Shown one piece after another: positions 16,967 to 25,067 of a stretch of 34,857 nt of DNA. Made by a program: the position numbers and the translations under genes. Origin of the DNA: an uncultured Porphyromonadaceae bacterium (lineage in GTDB: Bacteria; Bacteroidota; Bacteroidia; Bacteroidales; Muribaculaceae). The stretch lies in NCBI GenBank assembly GCA_947575235.1, contig CANPMT010000035.1, positions 1 through 34,857 on the forward strand, written 5' to 3'. Each line of letters begins with the position of its first letter. The stretch's first letter is position 1. The notes beneath the pieces are model-generated. The model ran no database searches and was not told the origin of the DNA. It worked only from the letters and a program-made list of their open reading frames with translations.

Positions 16967-18188
16967 ATATCTAAAAAATTATATCCCTACACTACCTTTT
17001 CCAGAGTTCAAATGGAAATGGGCTTGCTTCGCGCCCACCGAGGGAATTAATGACCCCGTGGTATTACTTGGAGTATTATTCCGTATGGCAAAATTAGAAG
17101 GACGATATAAATACAGTTCGGACGAATTTGGCCATGAGCTAATACAGCTATCAAATGACCTAAAAGGCACTGATGTTAATATTGATTTAGAAAGACGGAT
17201 AGGAGAAAGAAATATAATCCGAAATTCAGGACAATATTGGAAAGCATTGAACCTTATACCCACAGAACGGACAGGTGGAATTATTACATTGACACCTTTC
17301 GGACGCAAAGTTGCCAATCATATTATCTCTCAAACTGAGTTCTCAGCAGAAACTATAAGGTCATTCTCCTTACCGAACAACATAATGAATCCACATGAAC
17401 ACTCTTTATGGGAAAAATGTGGACTAAAGCTTCATCCTCTGAAATTAATATTATCGATAATCCACGACTTGTCCAAGTGGGATTCAACACAAGCCTTTAT
17501 TACTCCGGTAGAATTAGCAAGAATAGTTGTTCCCTTATCAGGTACCGTAAACCAACCTTTGGATATTTACATCGACTGTATCAAATTGTATCGGGAACAC
17601 AATCTTAATATTAACAATTGGCCAAATTGTTGTTTAGAAGCAAATGACTTCAGAATGGTTCGAGAGTTTTTATTATTCCTTTCCAATTATGGTTACTTAG
17701 TCAAGCAATATGGGGATACTCGAGAATCAGAGATTTACAGATTAAATTTTACTATAGAAAGTGAGATTGTATCTATTCTAAAATCAAATAAAGAAATTCG
17801 ACAGGATATCATCTCTGATACTGAAAGGAAAATTGTCACATCATTAAGATCTCGTCCAAATCAAGCACGATTTCGCAAAGAGGTCCTTAACGCTTGTAAA
17901 CGTTGTGTTATTTCCAATATTGAAATGCCCGAAGTATTGGAAGCAGCACATATTAAGCCCTACAAATACAACGGTGCAGATATCGCCTCTAATGGTTTTG
18001 CAATGCGTATGGATATACATTTTCTTTTTGATTCCGGTCATTTAAGAATATCTGATACGGGGGAAGTGTTTCTTTCTGAAAAAGCAAGATGGTCTTACGG
18101 GGCATCAATACCACCTCGCATAATTCTTCCGGATTATGTTGACAGAGAAAATCTAAGATGGCGTTGGGACAATTATAATGGAGCTTAG
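16953..18188 (+). CDS. HNH restriction endonuclease
   Basis: This 411-aa protein has a C-terminal HNH nuclease domain of the HNH_2 type. It contains C315-K-R-C318, then AAHIKPY with His333, NGFAM with Asn347 and DIHFLFDSG with His356, which are the three catalytic or metal-binding positions. The first 300 residues look like a DNA-binding and specificity region with winged-helix character, including GGIITLTPFGRKVANHII near residue 110. I chose ATG 16953 (MNRIEYLKNYIP) because an in-frame start at 16920 lies deeper in the methyltransferase gene. The position directly behind two C5 methyltransferases makes it the restriction enzyme of a type II, perhaps IIS-like, system. The recognition site cannot be predicted. 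Confidence 0.85.
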   Translation: MNRIEYLKNYIPTLPFPEFKWKWACFAPTEGINDPVVLLGVLFRMAKLEGRYKYSSDEFGHELIQLSNDLKGTDVNIDLERRIGERNIIRNSGQYWKALNLIPTERTGGIITLTPFGRKVANHIISQTEFSAETIRSFSLPNNIMNPHEHSLWEKCGLKLHPLKLILSIIHDLSKWDSTQAFITPVELARIVVPLSGTVNQPLDIYIDCIKLYREHNLNINNWPNCCLEANDFRMVREFLLFLSNYGYLVKQYGDTRESEIYRLNFTIESEIVSILKSNKEIRQDIISDTERKIVTSLRSRPNQARFRKEVLNACKRCVISNIEMPEVLEAAHIKPYKYNGADIASNGFAMRMDIHFLFDSGHLRISDTGEVFLSEKARWSYGASIPPRIILPDYVDRENLRWRWDNYNGA

Positions 18189-18303
18189 TTTTTGCAGCTA
18201 ATGTTTGTATTCTGTATGAACAAATTATCCGAATACTGTCTTAAACAGCGGCCACTGTGTTCTTCAACACGAAAAACTAAATCTATTATTCTTTGAATAA
18301 CAG

Positions 18304-19119
18304 ATGAAATTAACCCAGAAAATAATAACTCAGGATTGGCAAACCATGTTTCCAATCCTGACTCAATACACACCTTCCACACTTTTTCTCAAAACTGAAA
18401 TAGGTGTGTGGGGACTAAGGTTCTTCAAAGGATTCAACGATGGCCAAGAAACATCCTATGATATCTATTTGGAGGGTCTGCCCTTATGGGGGAATCCCGA
18501 GATTTCAAAATCCGCTGCATTCCTTTACCAGTTGCATAATTCTAAGAATCTTCAGTTCTCCTTAAATTATCGCTCTCACAATTTCCTTTTCCATGAAGCA
18601 GTAAAATGTGCCAGACTACAATTTGGAGCAATTCTAAAAAATGAGATTTTAGTGTCGGATTTCTTTGCAGTAATGCAGACATTAGCATTATTTTCTGAAT
18701 TGGAATCGTATGCTCCTATCACATTTACAGCGATTTTTGAGTATAAACTCGCCATAGCTCTTTATATAAATGATTCTGAACTAATGGGAATAGTCAAAAA
18801 TCAGATTGAAGAGGAGATTAAAAATTGGGATAAGGGACATTTTCAAAGCATATTCAATATGACCGTTGAGGAATGGAAGTTATCTTTATATCAGAGATTC
18901 TCCTCACGAGAAACTTTTATGAAACAAGTTGAAATGAATGCGGCTGCCAATAAGAAATTAAGAAAACTCAAGGAAGCTCATCTGGTTTGGAGGCCTGAGA
19001 TGGCTGAGATTATACGCCGGCAGGATGAAAAGGCATTCCAGCCTAAGGAGAAGCGCAACCTCTTCTCCAAACTCCGAGATGCCTTTCTGTTTTTTTGCTC
19101 AGGCGACAAACGATTTTGA
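18304..19119 (+). CDS. Unknown protein behind the restriction-modification genes
   Basis: A 271-aa protein that I do not recognise. It has no signal peptide or membrane helix. The N-terminal half is mixed beta/aromatic (TEIGVWGLRFFKGFNDG, DIYLEGLPLWG); the middle is helical (about residues 110-220). The last 45 residues are basic and charged (PEMAEIIRRQDEKAFQPKEKRN) and end in a hydrophobic patch (LRDAFLFFCSGDKRF). The coding DNA is AT-rich up to about 18980 and then becomes GC-richer like the host genes, suggesting a spliced or host-derived 3' end. It follows the endonuclease by 115 bp in the same direction, so it may be cargo or an accessory of the RM island. Other possibilities, such as an immunity-type protein, remain open. 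Confidence 0.65.
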   Translation: MKLTQKIITQDWQTMFPILTQYTPSTLFLKTEIGVWGLRFFKGFNDGQETSYDIYLEGLPLWGNPEISKSAAFLYQLHNSKNLQFSLNYRSHNFLFHEAVKCARLQFGAILKNEILVSDFFAVMQTLALFSELESYAPITFTAIFEYKLAIALYINDSELMGIVKNQIEEEIKNWDKGHFQSIFNMTVEEWKLSLYQRFSSRETFMKQVEMNAAANKKLRKLKEAHLVWRPEMAEIIRRQDEKAFQPKEKRNLFSKLRDAFLFFCSGDKRF

Positions 19120-19214
19120 CTCTATTTTTGTTATACTTGACGGAAGAGTGTCAAAAGGAACATTAATAATTGATTTTTATCGGCAATCATTAAGCATATA
19201 TCAATAATTATTTG

Positions 19215-19222
19215 TAACTTTG
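19215..19222 (+). promoter_or_regulatory. -7 element of the arginine operon promoter
   Basis: TAACTTTG matches TAnnTTTG and lies 83 bp before the chosen start of the GNAT gene. No good TTTG -33 element is found at the usual distance. The inverted repeat at 19249 would lie about 20 bp past the transcription start. Confidence 0.6.
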
Positions 19223-19248
19223 GAAACTTTTTACAGGTAAACTAATTT

Positions 19249-19269
19249 GTGTGTCTATAAATGACACAC
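19249..19269. promoter_or_regulatory. Candidate operator of the arginine operon
   Basis: GTGTGTC-TATAAAT-GACACAC is a perfect 7+7+7 inverted repeat just downstream of the -7 element, where a bound repressor would block transcription. It also covers the in-frame ATG at 19261, which argues that translation starts later, at 19306. An arginine repressor is the natural candidate, but the site does not look like the enterobacterial ARG box. Confidence 0.45.
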
Positions 19270-19305
19270 TTATACACTACAATCTTATTCGGAAAAGATC
19301 CAACA

Positions 19306-19935
19306 ATGAACATTAAAGACATTACTGTCAAGTTTGCCGAACCATCCGAGGCAAAGTATGCCGACCTCATCGTGCGGCTCATTTATGAGTCGGCCCTCCA
19401 GAGAGGCACCGGCATCGCCAAGCGTTCGCCCGAATATATCGCCAAGAAAATCAACGGCGGTAAAAGCGTGGTGGCTCTGCATGGCGACCGCCTCGTGGGC
19501 TTCAGCTACATCGAAAGCTGGGGACACGGCGACTTCGTGGCTACATCCGGATTGATTGTCGACCCAGAATATCGCCATCTTGGCCTTGCCGGCGCCATCA
19601 AGGCGAAAACTTTCGAGCTGGCTCGACTTCGATTCCCGTTCGCCAAAATCTTCTCTATCACCACTTCTCTCCCGGTGATGAAACTCAATTCACGCATGGG
19701 TTACAAACCCGTCACTTTCTCTGAACTCACCGACGATGAGGAGTTCTGGCAAGGATGCGAGGGGTGCAGGAACTACGATATCCTGCAGCGAAACAACCGA
19801 CGCATGTGCCTCTGCACCGGTATGCTGTTCGACCCTCAGCAACCGCTCTCTGAGAATGAGCGCCCAAATCCTTACGTGATGAAATTTAAAAATTCACTCA
19901 ACAAATTGTTCCATCTCAAAAGAGTAGAACGGTAA
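19306..19935 (+). CDS. GNAT acyltransferase heading the arginine operon (putative N-acylglutamate synthase)
   Basis: This 209-aa GNAT protein carries the acyl-CoA loop VDPEYRHLGLAGAIKAKTF. The fold occupies about residues 5-145. A Cys cluster follows: C151-x2-C154-x13-C168-x-C170 in a conserved-looking tail. The start at 19306 (MNIKDITVKFAEP) is preferred over 19261, which lies in an inverted repeat. It is the first gene of an otherwise complete arg operon that lacks a classical argA or argJ, so it most likely makes the N-acylglutamate. Since the carbamoyltransferase here looks succinyl-specific, the acyl donor would be succinyl-CoA. The fold and operon position are seen; the reaction is inferred. 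Confidence 0.8.
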   Translation: MNIKDITVKFAEPSEAKYADLIVRLIYESALQRGTGIAKRSPEYIAKKINGGKSVVALHGDRLVGFSYIESWGHGDFVATSGLIVDPEYRHLGLAGAIKAKTFELARLRFPFAKIFSITTSLPVMKLNSRMGYKPVTFSELTDDEEFWQGCEGCRNYDILQRNNRRMCLCTGMLFDPQQPLSENERPNPYVMKFKNSLNKLFHLKRVER

Positions 19936-19953
19936 TAATCGAATTCATTAACT

Positions 19954-21171
19954 ATGGCAGAAAATAAGAAAAAGAAAGTCGTGCTCGCATTCTCAGGCGG
20001 TCTCGACACATCTTTCGCAGTCAAATATCTCTCTGAAGACCTTGGCTATGAAGTACACACAGCTATCGCCAACACGGGCGGTTTCTCTGACGAGGAATTA
20101 GCCGTGATAGCTGAGAAATCAAAGAAACTCGGTGCCGCGTCGCACGTGGCCCTCGACATCACTCAAGAGTATTATGAGAAGAGTATAAAGTATATGGTGG
20201 CCGGAAATGTGCTCCGCAACGGCACCTACCCCATCTCTGTAAGCTCGGAACGTATCTTCCAGGCTATCGCCACTATAGAATATGCCAAGAAAATTGGCGC
20301 CGACGCCATTGCCCATGGCTCTACGGGTGCTGGCAACGACCAGGTGCGTTTCGACCTCACTTTCCAGATTCTCGCTCCTGAAATCGAAATCATAACACCT
20401 ACCCGCGACCTCACTCTCACCCGTGAATATGAGATCGATTACCTCAAGAAGCATGGTTATGAGGCCGATTTCAAAAAACTTGAATATTCAATCAACAAGG
20501 GGCTCTGGGGTACCTCAATCGGTGGCAAGGAGACACTGCATTCCGACCAGACTCTCCCCGAGGAGGCTTACCCCTCGCAGGTTACTGCCTCTGAGCCGGA
20601 GAAACTCACCATCTCTTTCAAGGAGGGTGAGATCTCGGCTGTCAACGGGAAGGAGTTTGCCGACAAGGTGGAGTCTATCCGTGAGGTGGAGCGTATCGGC
20701 TCCCGCTTCGGCATAGGCCGCGACATGCACATCGGCGACACGATAATCGGCATAAAGGGTCGTGTCGGGTTCGAGGCCGCCGGTCCCATACTCATCATCG
20801 CAGCCCATAAGATGCTTGAGAAACATACCCTTACCAAATGGCAGCAGTATTGGAAAGACCAGGTGGGCACATGGTATGGAATGTTCCTGCATGAGGCCCA
20901 GTATCTCGAACCTGTGATGCGCGACATCGAGAAGATGCTTGAAAGCTCGCAGCGCAACGTCACCGGCACCGTCGAACTGACACTCCGCCCCTATTCCTAC
21001 ACTCTCGTCGGTGTAGACTCACCCTTCGACCTTATGAAGACCGATTTCGGTGAGTATGGCGAGGTTAACAAGGCCTGGAGCGCTGAGGATGTAAAGGGTT
21101 TCACCAAGATCCTCGGCAACCAGATGAAGATCTATCACAACAACCAGGTGAAGAACGGTAAGGCTGAGTGA
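19954..21171 (+). CDS. argG: Argininosuccinate synthase
   Basis: This 405-aa enzyme joins citrulline and aspartate with ATP to form argininosuccinate, the penultimate step of arginine synthesis. The N-type ATP-pyrophosphatase loop LAFSGGLDTSFAV is at residues 11-23. GSTGAGNDQVRFDL and the aspartate/citrulline-binding region are present (EYSINKGLWGTSIGGKETL), and the length is normal. It lies 18 bp after the GNAT gene and 4 bp before argC. Confidence 0.96.
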   Translation: MAENKKKKVVLAFSGGLDTSFAVKYLSEDLGYEVHTAIANTGGFSDEELAVIAEKSKKLGAASHVALDITQEYYEKSIKYMVAGNVLRNGTYPISVSSERIFQAIATIEYAKKIGADAIAHGSTGAGNDQVRFDLTFQILAPEIEIITPTRDLTLTREYEIDYLKKHGYEADFKKLEYSINKGLWGTSIGGKETLHSDQTLPEEAYPSQVTASEPEKLTISFKEGEISAVNGKEFADKVESIREVERIGSRFGIGRDMHIGDTIIGIKGRVGFEAAGPILIIAAHKMLEKHTLTKWQQYWKDQVGTWYGMFLHEAQYLEPVMRDIEKMLESSQRNVTGTVELTLRPYSYTLVGVDSPFDLMKTDFGEYGEVNKAWSAEDVKGFTKILGNQMKIYHNNQVKNGKAE

Positions 21172-21175
21172 CGAC

Positions 21176-22150
21176 ATGACGAAAACTAAGATAGGTATAA
21201 TCGGGGGCGCCGGCTACACGGCCGGCGAACTCCTGCGCCTCCTCATCAACCATCCGGAGGTGGAGATTGCTTTCGTACACTCCACGAGCAACGCCGGAGA
21301 GCCTGTTACTTCCGTACATGGCGGCCTCTTGGGCGAGACCGACCTGATTTTCTCCGACACACATCCACTGGAGGATATCGACCTCCTTTTCCTCTGCTCG
21401 GCCCATGGCCACAGCAGGAAATTCTGGGAGGAGAACAGCCGTCCTGACGGACTCAAGGTAATCGACCTCGCCCAGGATTTCCGCGATGAGAGCGAAGGGT
21501 ATGTCTACGGTCTGCCGGAGGCTAATTTCAGCCGTATCCGGGGTGCCCGTTCGGTTGCCAACCCGGGCTGCTTCGCCACGGCCATTCAGCTCTCGCTGCT
21601 CCCTCTGGCCGCAGCCGGACTCCTCCCGGAGAAGGGGGATATCAATGTCACCGCCCTCACCGGATCAACAGGCGCGGGGGTGAAACCCGGCAGCACTACC
21701 CATTTCAGCTGGCGAAATGACAATATCTCTGTCTATAAGCCCTTTACCCACCAGCATCTCAAGGAGATCGCGATGACACTCTCACAGCTGCAGCCGGGAT
21801 TCTCCTCGGAGATTAATTTCGTGCCGGTAAGAGGTGACTTCGCCCGTGGCATATTCGCTATTGTCACTCTCGATTCCGCACTCGATGAGGAGGAGGCGGT
21901 GAAGCTTTACAAAGATTACTATGCCTCGGCACCATTTGCCGTGGTGAGCGACTCCCCGGTCGACCTTAAACAGGCTGTCAACACCAACAAGGCTGTGATC
22001 CATGTGGAGAAACATGGCCGCAAACTTCTGGTAACGTGCGCCGAGGACAATCTCCTGAAAGGGGCTTCCGGGCAGGCCGTGCAGAACATGAACATCATGC
22101 TCGGACTCGACCAGCGCGAGGGACTGCGCCTTAAACCCTCGGCTTTCTGA
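21176..22150 (+). CDS. argC: N-acyl-gamma-glutamyl-phosphate reductase
   Basis: This 324-aa NADPH-dependent reductase converts N-acylglutamyl phosphate to the semialdehyde. It has an N-terminal Rossmann motif (IGIIGGAGYTAGELLRLL), the active-site Cys in SVANPGCFATAIQL, and the GSTGAGVKPG and ASGQAVQNMNIM motifs. The start is 4 bp after the argG stop. Given the ArgF' residue 90, its natural substrate is probably the N-succinyl derivative. Confidence 0.96.
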   Translation: MTKTKIGIIGGAGYTAGELLRLLINHPEVEIAFVHSTSNAGEPVTSVHGGLLGETDLIFSDTHPLEDIDLLFLCSAHGHSRKFWEENSRPDGLKVIDLAQDFRDESEGYVYGLPEANFSRIRGARSVANPGCFATAIQLSLLPLAAAGLLPEKGDINVTALTGSTGAGVKPGSTTHFSWRNDNISVYKPFTHQHLKEIAMTLSQLQPGFSSEINFVPVRGDFARGIFAIVTLDSALDEEEAVKLYKDYYASAPFAVVSDSPVDLKQAVNTNKAVIHVEKHGRKLLVTCAEDNLLKGASGQAVQNMNIMLGLDQREGLRLKPSAF

Positions 22151-22174
22151 CCACACTCTTAACTCATTGTCACA

Positions 22175-23305
22175 ATGGAACTATTTGATGTTTATTCATT
22201 ATATGATATCGAACCGGTAAGGGGCCACGGCTCGCACGTATTCACCGAAGATGGCACCGACTACCTCGACCTCTACGGTGGCCACGCCGTGATATCCATC
22301 GGGCATGCACATCCGCACTATGTGCAGAAAGTGGCCTCGCAGCTTGTCAAGTTGGGATTCTATTCCAACTCTGTGCTCAATTCTCTCCAGAATGAACTGG
22401 CCATGAAGTTGGGCGCCTTGTCGGGCTATGACGATTACACCCTCTTCCTCTGCAATTCAGGAGCGGAGGCGAATGAGAACGCCTTCAAGTTAGCTTCGTT
22501 CACTACGGGCAGAAGCATGATTCTCACATTCTCTAAAGCTTTCCACGGCAGGACAGCGGGGGCCGTAGCCGCTACCGATAATCCTGCCATCCGCTCACCA
22601 TTCAACGACACTGAGAATGTGACGTTTGTGCCACTGAATGACATAGAGGCGGTGAGAACCGCCCTCTCTACCAAAGAGTATGCCGCCGTTATAGTCGAGG
22701 GTATCCAGGGCGTGGCCGGCATTCATGAGCCGACCGATGAATTCCTGCGCCAACTCTCGCAGGAGTGCAAGGCCACAGGCACTCTCCTCATACTCGACGA
22801 GATTCAGTCGGGCTACGGACGCTCGGGTAAGTTCTTCGCCCACCAGTATGCAGGGATACGCCCCGACATAATCACCTGCGCCAAGGGTATAGCCAACGGC
22901 TTCCCGGCGGCCGCCGTACTCATATCTCCGGCCATTCCGGCTAAGAAGGGTATGTTAGGCACCACTTTCGGTGGGAATCATCTCGCCTGCGCGGCGGCGA
23001 TAGCCGTGCTTGACGTGATGAAGGAGGAGAATCTCATTCAGAATGCCGCCGAAGTCGGTGCATATCTTATCAGCGAACTTAAGAAAATACCTGAAGTCAA
23101 GGAGGTCAGGGGGAAGGGTCTGATGATCGGTCTGGAAGTCGAGGGGTTCACGGGGAGCGAATTGCGCCGCAAACTTCTCTTCGACCATCATATCTTCACC
23201 GGTGGCGCCGGGCAATACACCGTGCGTCTCCTTCCGGCTCTCTCACTCTCCATGGAGGAGGCCGACCATTTCCTTGCAGAATTCAGAAAGGCGATTAAAA
23301 AATAA
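22175..23305 (+). CDS. argD: N-acylornithine aminotransferase
   Basis: This 376-aa class III PLP aminotransferase turns N-acylglutamate semialdehyde into N-acylornithine with glutamate as donor. Motifs are LDLYGGHAVISIGHAHP, FLCNSGAEANENAFKLA (phosphate binding), LLILDEIQSGYGRSG (the Asp that contacts the PLP ring), the PLP lysine in TCAKGIANGFPAAA, and GTTFGGNHLACAAA. It lies between argC and argF' in a tight operon. Confidence 0.95.
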   Translation: MELFDVYSLYDIEPVRGHGSHVFTEDGTDYLDLYGGHAVISIGHAHPHYVQKVASQLVKLGFYSNSVLNSLQNELAMKLGALSGYDDYTLFLCNSGAEANENAFKLASFTTGRSMILTFSKAFHGRTAGAVAATDNPAIRSPFNDTENVTFVPLNDIEAVRTALSTKEYAAVIVEGIQGVAGIHEPTDEFLRQLSQECKATGTLLILDEIQSGYGRSGKFFAHQYAGIRPDIITCAKGIANGFPAAAVLISPAIPAKKGMLGTTFGGNHLACAAAIAVLDVMKEENLIQNAAEVGAYLISELKKIPEVKEVRGKGLMIGLEVEGFTGSELRRKLLFDHHIFTGGAGQYTVRLLPALSLSMEEADHFLAEFRKAIKK

Positions 23306-23311
23306 CAGATT

Positions 23312-24280
23312 ATGAAAAAATTCACATGCGTGGCCGATATCGGTCCGCTCGACCTGGCCCTTGCGGAGGCGGCCGAGATAAAACGGAACCGTTTCGACTT
23401 TACTCATCTCGGCAAGAACAAGACCTTGCTGATGATTTTCTTCAACTCCTCGCTCCGCACGCGCCTCTCCACACAGAAGGCGGCGATGAACCTCGGCATG
23501 AATGTAATGGTGCTCGACGTCAACCAGGGTGCCTGGAAACTTGAGACTGAACGCGGCGTAATCATGGATGGCGACAAAGCGGAACACCTCCTTGAGGCTA
23601 TACCGGTGATGGGTTCATACTGCGACATTATCGGGGTGCGCTCTTTCGCCGGACTCAAAGATAAGAGGGAGGATTACGAGGAGAGGGTCATCGAGCAGTT
23701 TATCAAGTATTCGGGACGCCCGGTTTTCAGCATGGAGGCGGCCACCCGCCATCCGCTGCAGAGCTTCGCCGACCTCATAACAATCGAGGAGTTCAAGACC
23801 AAGCCGCGTCCGAAGGTGGTTATGACCTGGGCTCCTCATCCCCGCGCATTGCCTCAGGCTGTGCCCAACTCCTTCGCGGAGTGGATGAATGCCACCGACT
23901 ATGACTTTGTGATCACCCATCCGCGAGGATATGAGCTCGACCCGAAGTTTGTAGGAAGGGCTGTGGTGGAATATGACCAGCGCAAGGCGCTTGAAGGGGC
24001 CGATTTCGTATATGCCAAGAACTGGTCGGCCTATGCCGACCCCAATTACGGTAAGGTGCTCTCCACCGACCGCGCCTGGACTGTCGACGCCGAGAAGATG
24101 GCTCTTACCGACAATGCCTATTTCATGCACTGCCTCCCGGTGCGCCGCAATATGATTGTCACTGACGACGTGATTGAGTCTGACCGCAGTCTGGTGATTC
24201 CGGAGGCGGCCAACCGCGAGATATCGGCCCAGACCGTTATAAAGCGTCTGCTGCGCGAGATTGAGAGTAACGAGATATAA
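23312..24280 (+). CDS. argF': N-succinylornithine-type carbamoyltransferase
   Basis: This 322-aa transcarbamylase closely follows the Bacteroides fragilis ArgF' (SOTCase) as I remember it: MKKFTCVADI, FFNSSLRTRLSTQKAA, NQGAWKLETERGVIMDGDK, EAATRHPLQSFADL, HCLPVRRNMIVTDDV. In published work, residue 90 (Pro in B. fragilis SOTCase; Glu92 in Xanthomonas acetylornithine carbamoyltransferase) decides succinyl versus acetyl specificity. Here codon 90 (23579-23581) is GCG, Ala. An E92A change turned the Xanthomonas enzyme into a succinyl enzyme, so this one is predicted to use N-succinylornithine. It makes N-succinylcitrulline, the substrate for the argE-type deacylase downstream. Confidence 0.9.
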   Translation: MKKFTCVADIGPLDLALAEAAEIKRNRFDFTHLGKNKTLLMIFFNSSLRTRLSTQKAAMNLGMNVMVLDVNQGAWKLETERGVIMDGDKAEHLLEAIPVMGSYCDIIGVRSFAGLKDKREDYEERVIEQFIKYSGRPVFSMEAATRHPLQSFADLITIEEFKTKPRPKVVMTWAPHPRALPQAVPNSFAEWMNATDYDFVITHPRGYELDPKFVGRAVVEYDQRKALEGADFVYAKNWSAYADPNYGKVLSTDRAWTVDAEKMALTDNAYFMHCLPVRRNMIVTDDVIESDRSLVIPEAANREISAQTVIKRLLREIESNEI

Positions 24281-24293
24281 TAATCAATTGAAC

Positions 24294-25067
24294 ATGATCA
24301 ACGTAGTTAAAATCGGAGGGAATGTAATCGACGACCCACAGGCTCTTGATGCGTTCCTCATGGATTTCGTAGCGTTGGAGGGTCCGAAAATCCTGGTGCA
24401 CGGGGGTGGAAAGGAGGCTTCGCGCCTGAGCAAGGAGATGGGCCTCACCCCTACTATGATCGAGGGGCGACGCGTCACTGACGCGCACACCCTCGGGATT
24501 GTCACCATGGTGTATGCCGGACTCATCAACAAGCGTATCGTGGCGAAACTGCAGGCTCTCGGATGCGATGCCGTTGGTCTGACCGGTGCCGACGGCAATC
24601 TCATACCGGCCACACGTCGCCCGGCAAAGCCTGTGGATTACGGTTTTGTGGGCGACATCAACCCGGCATTGGTTAACACTGAGTTCATCGCGTCGCTCCT
24701 CGACCGTGGCCGTGTGCCGGTGTGCTGCGCGATATGCCATGACACGCAAGGGACGCTCCTTAACTGCAACGCTGACTCTGTGGCGGGCGCTGTGGCTATC
24801 GGAGCCTCACCCATAGCACCGGTGCGCCTCACTTATTGCTTTGAGAAACCGGGGGTGATGACAGATGTCGATGATGAACGCTCAGTGATTCCTCTTGTCA
24901 CCGCCGCCTCTTTCAGGCAGTTGAAGGAGGATGGTATCGTGGCGAGCGGAATGATTCCGAAACTGCAGAATGCCCTCCTCTCGGCCGAAGCCGGTGTGGA
25001 GGAGGTGAGGATTTGCCGTGCCTCCGACCTGCGCGATGATGGCGGCACAATTATCAGAATGGAATGA
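24294..25067 (+). CDS. argB: N-acylglutamate kinase
   Basis: This 257-aa amino-acid kinase phosphorylates N-acylglutamate. Motifs are VVKIGGNVIDD, LVHGGGKEASRL, GRRVTDAHTL, AVGLTGADGN and ASGMIPKLQNAL. The ATG at 24294 is used; an in-frame TTG at 24261 overlaps argF' and would add a non-homologous tail. It lacks the N-terminal helix seen in arginine-inhibited hexameric kinases, which suggests that it is not feedback-inhibited by arginine. It overlaps argE by four bases. Confidence 0.95.
   Translation: MINVVKIGGNVIDDPQALDAFLMDFVALEGPKILVHGGGKEASRLSKEMGLTPTMIEGRRVTDAHTLGIVTMVYAGLINKRIVAKLQALGCDAVGLTGADGNLIPATRRPAKPVDYGFVGDINPALVNTEFIASLLDRGRVPVCCAICHDTQGTLLNCNADSVAGAVAIGASPIAPVRLTYCFEKPGVMTDVDDERSVIPLVTAASFRQLKEDGIVASGMIPKLQNALLSAEAGVEEVRICRASDLRDDGGTIIRME

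Noticed and set aside
18257..18270. Small hairpin GTGTT-CTTC-AACAC as terminator of the endonuclease gene
   Set aside because: Only five A/T-rich pairs and no T-run; it could arise by chance in this composition.
24261..24293. TTG start for argB inside argF'
   Set aside because: The extra residues have no likeness to kinases, and ATG 24294 gives the standard start.
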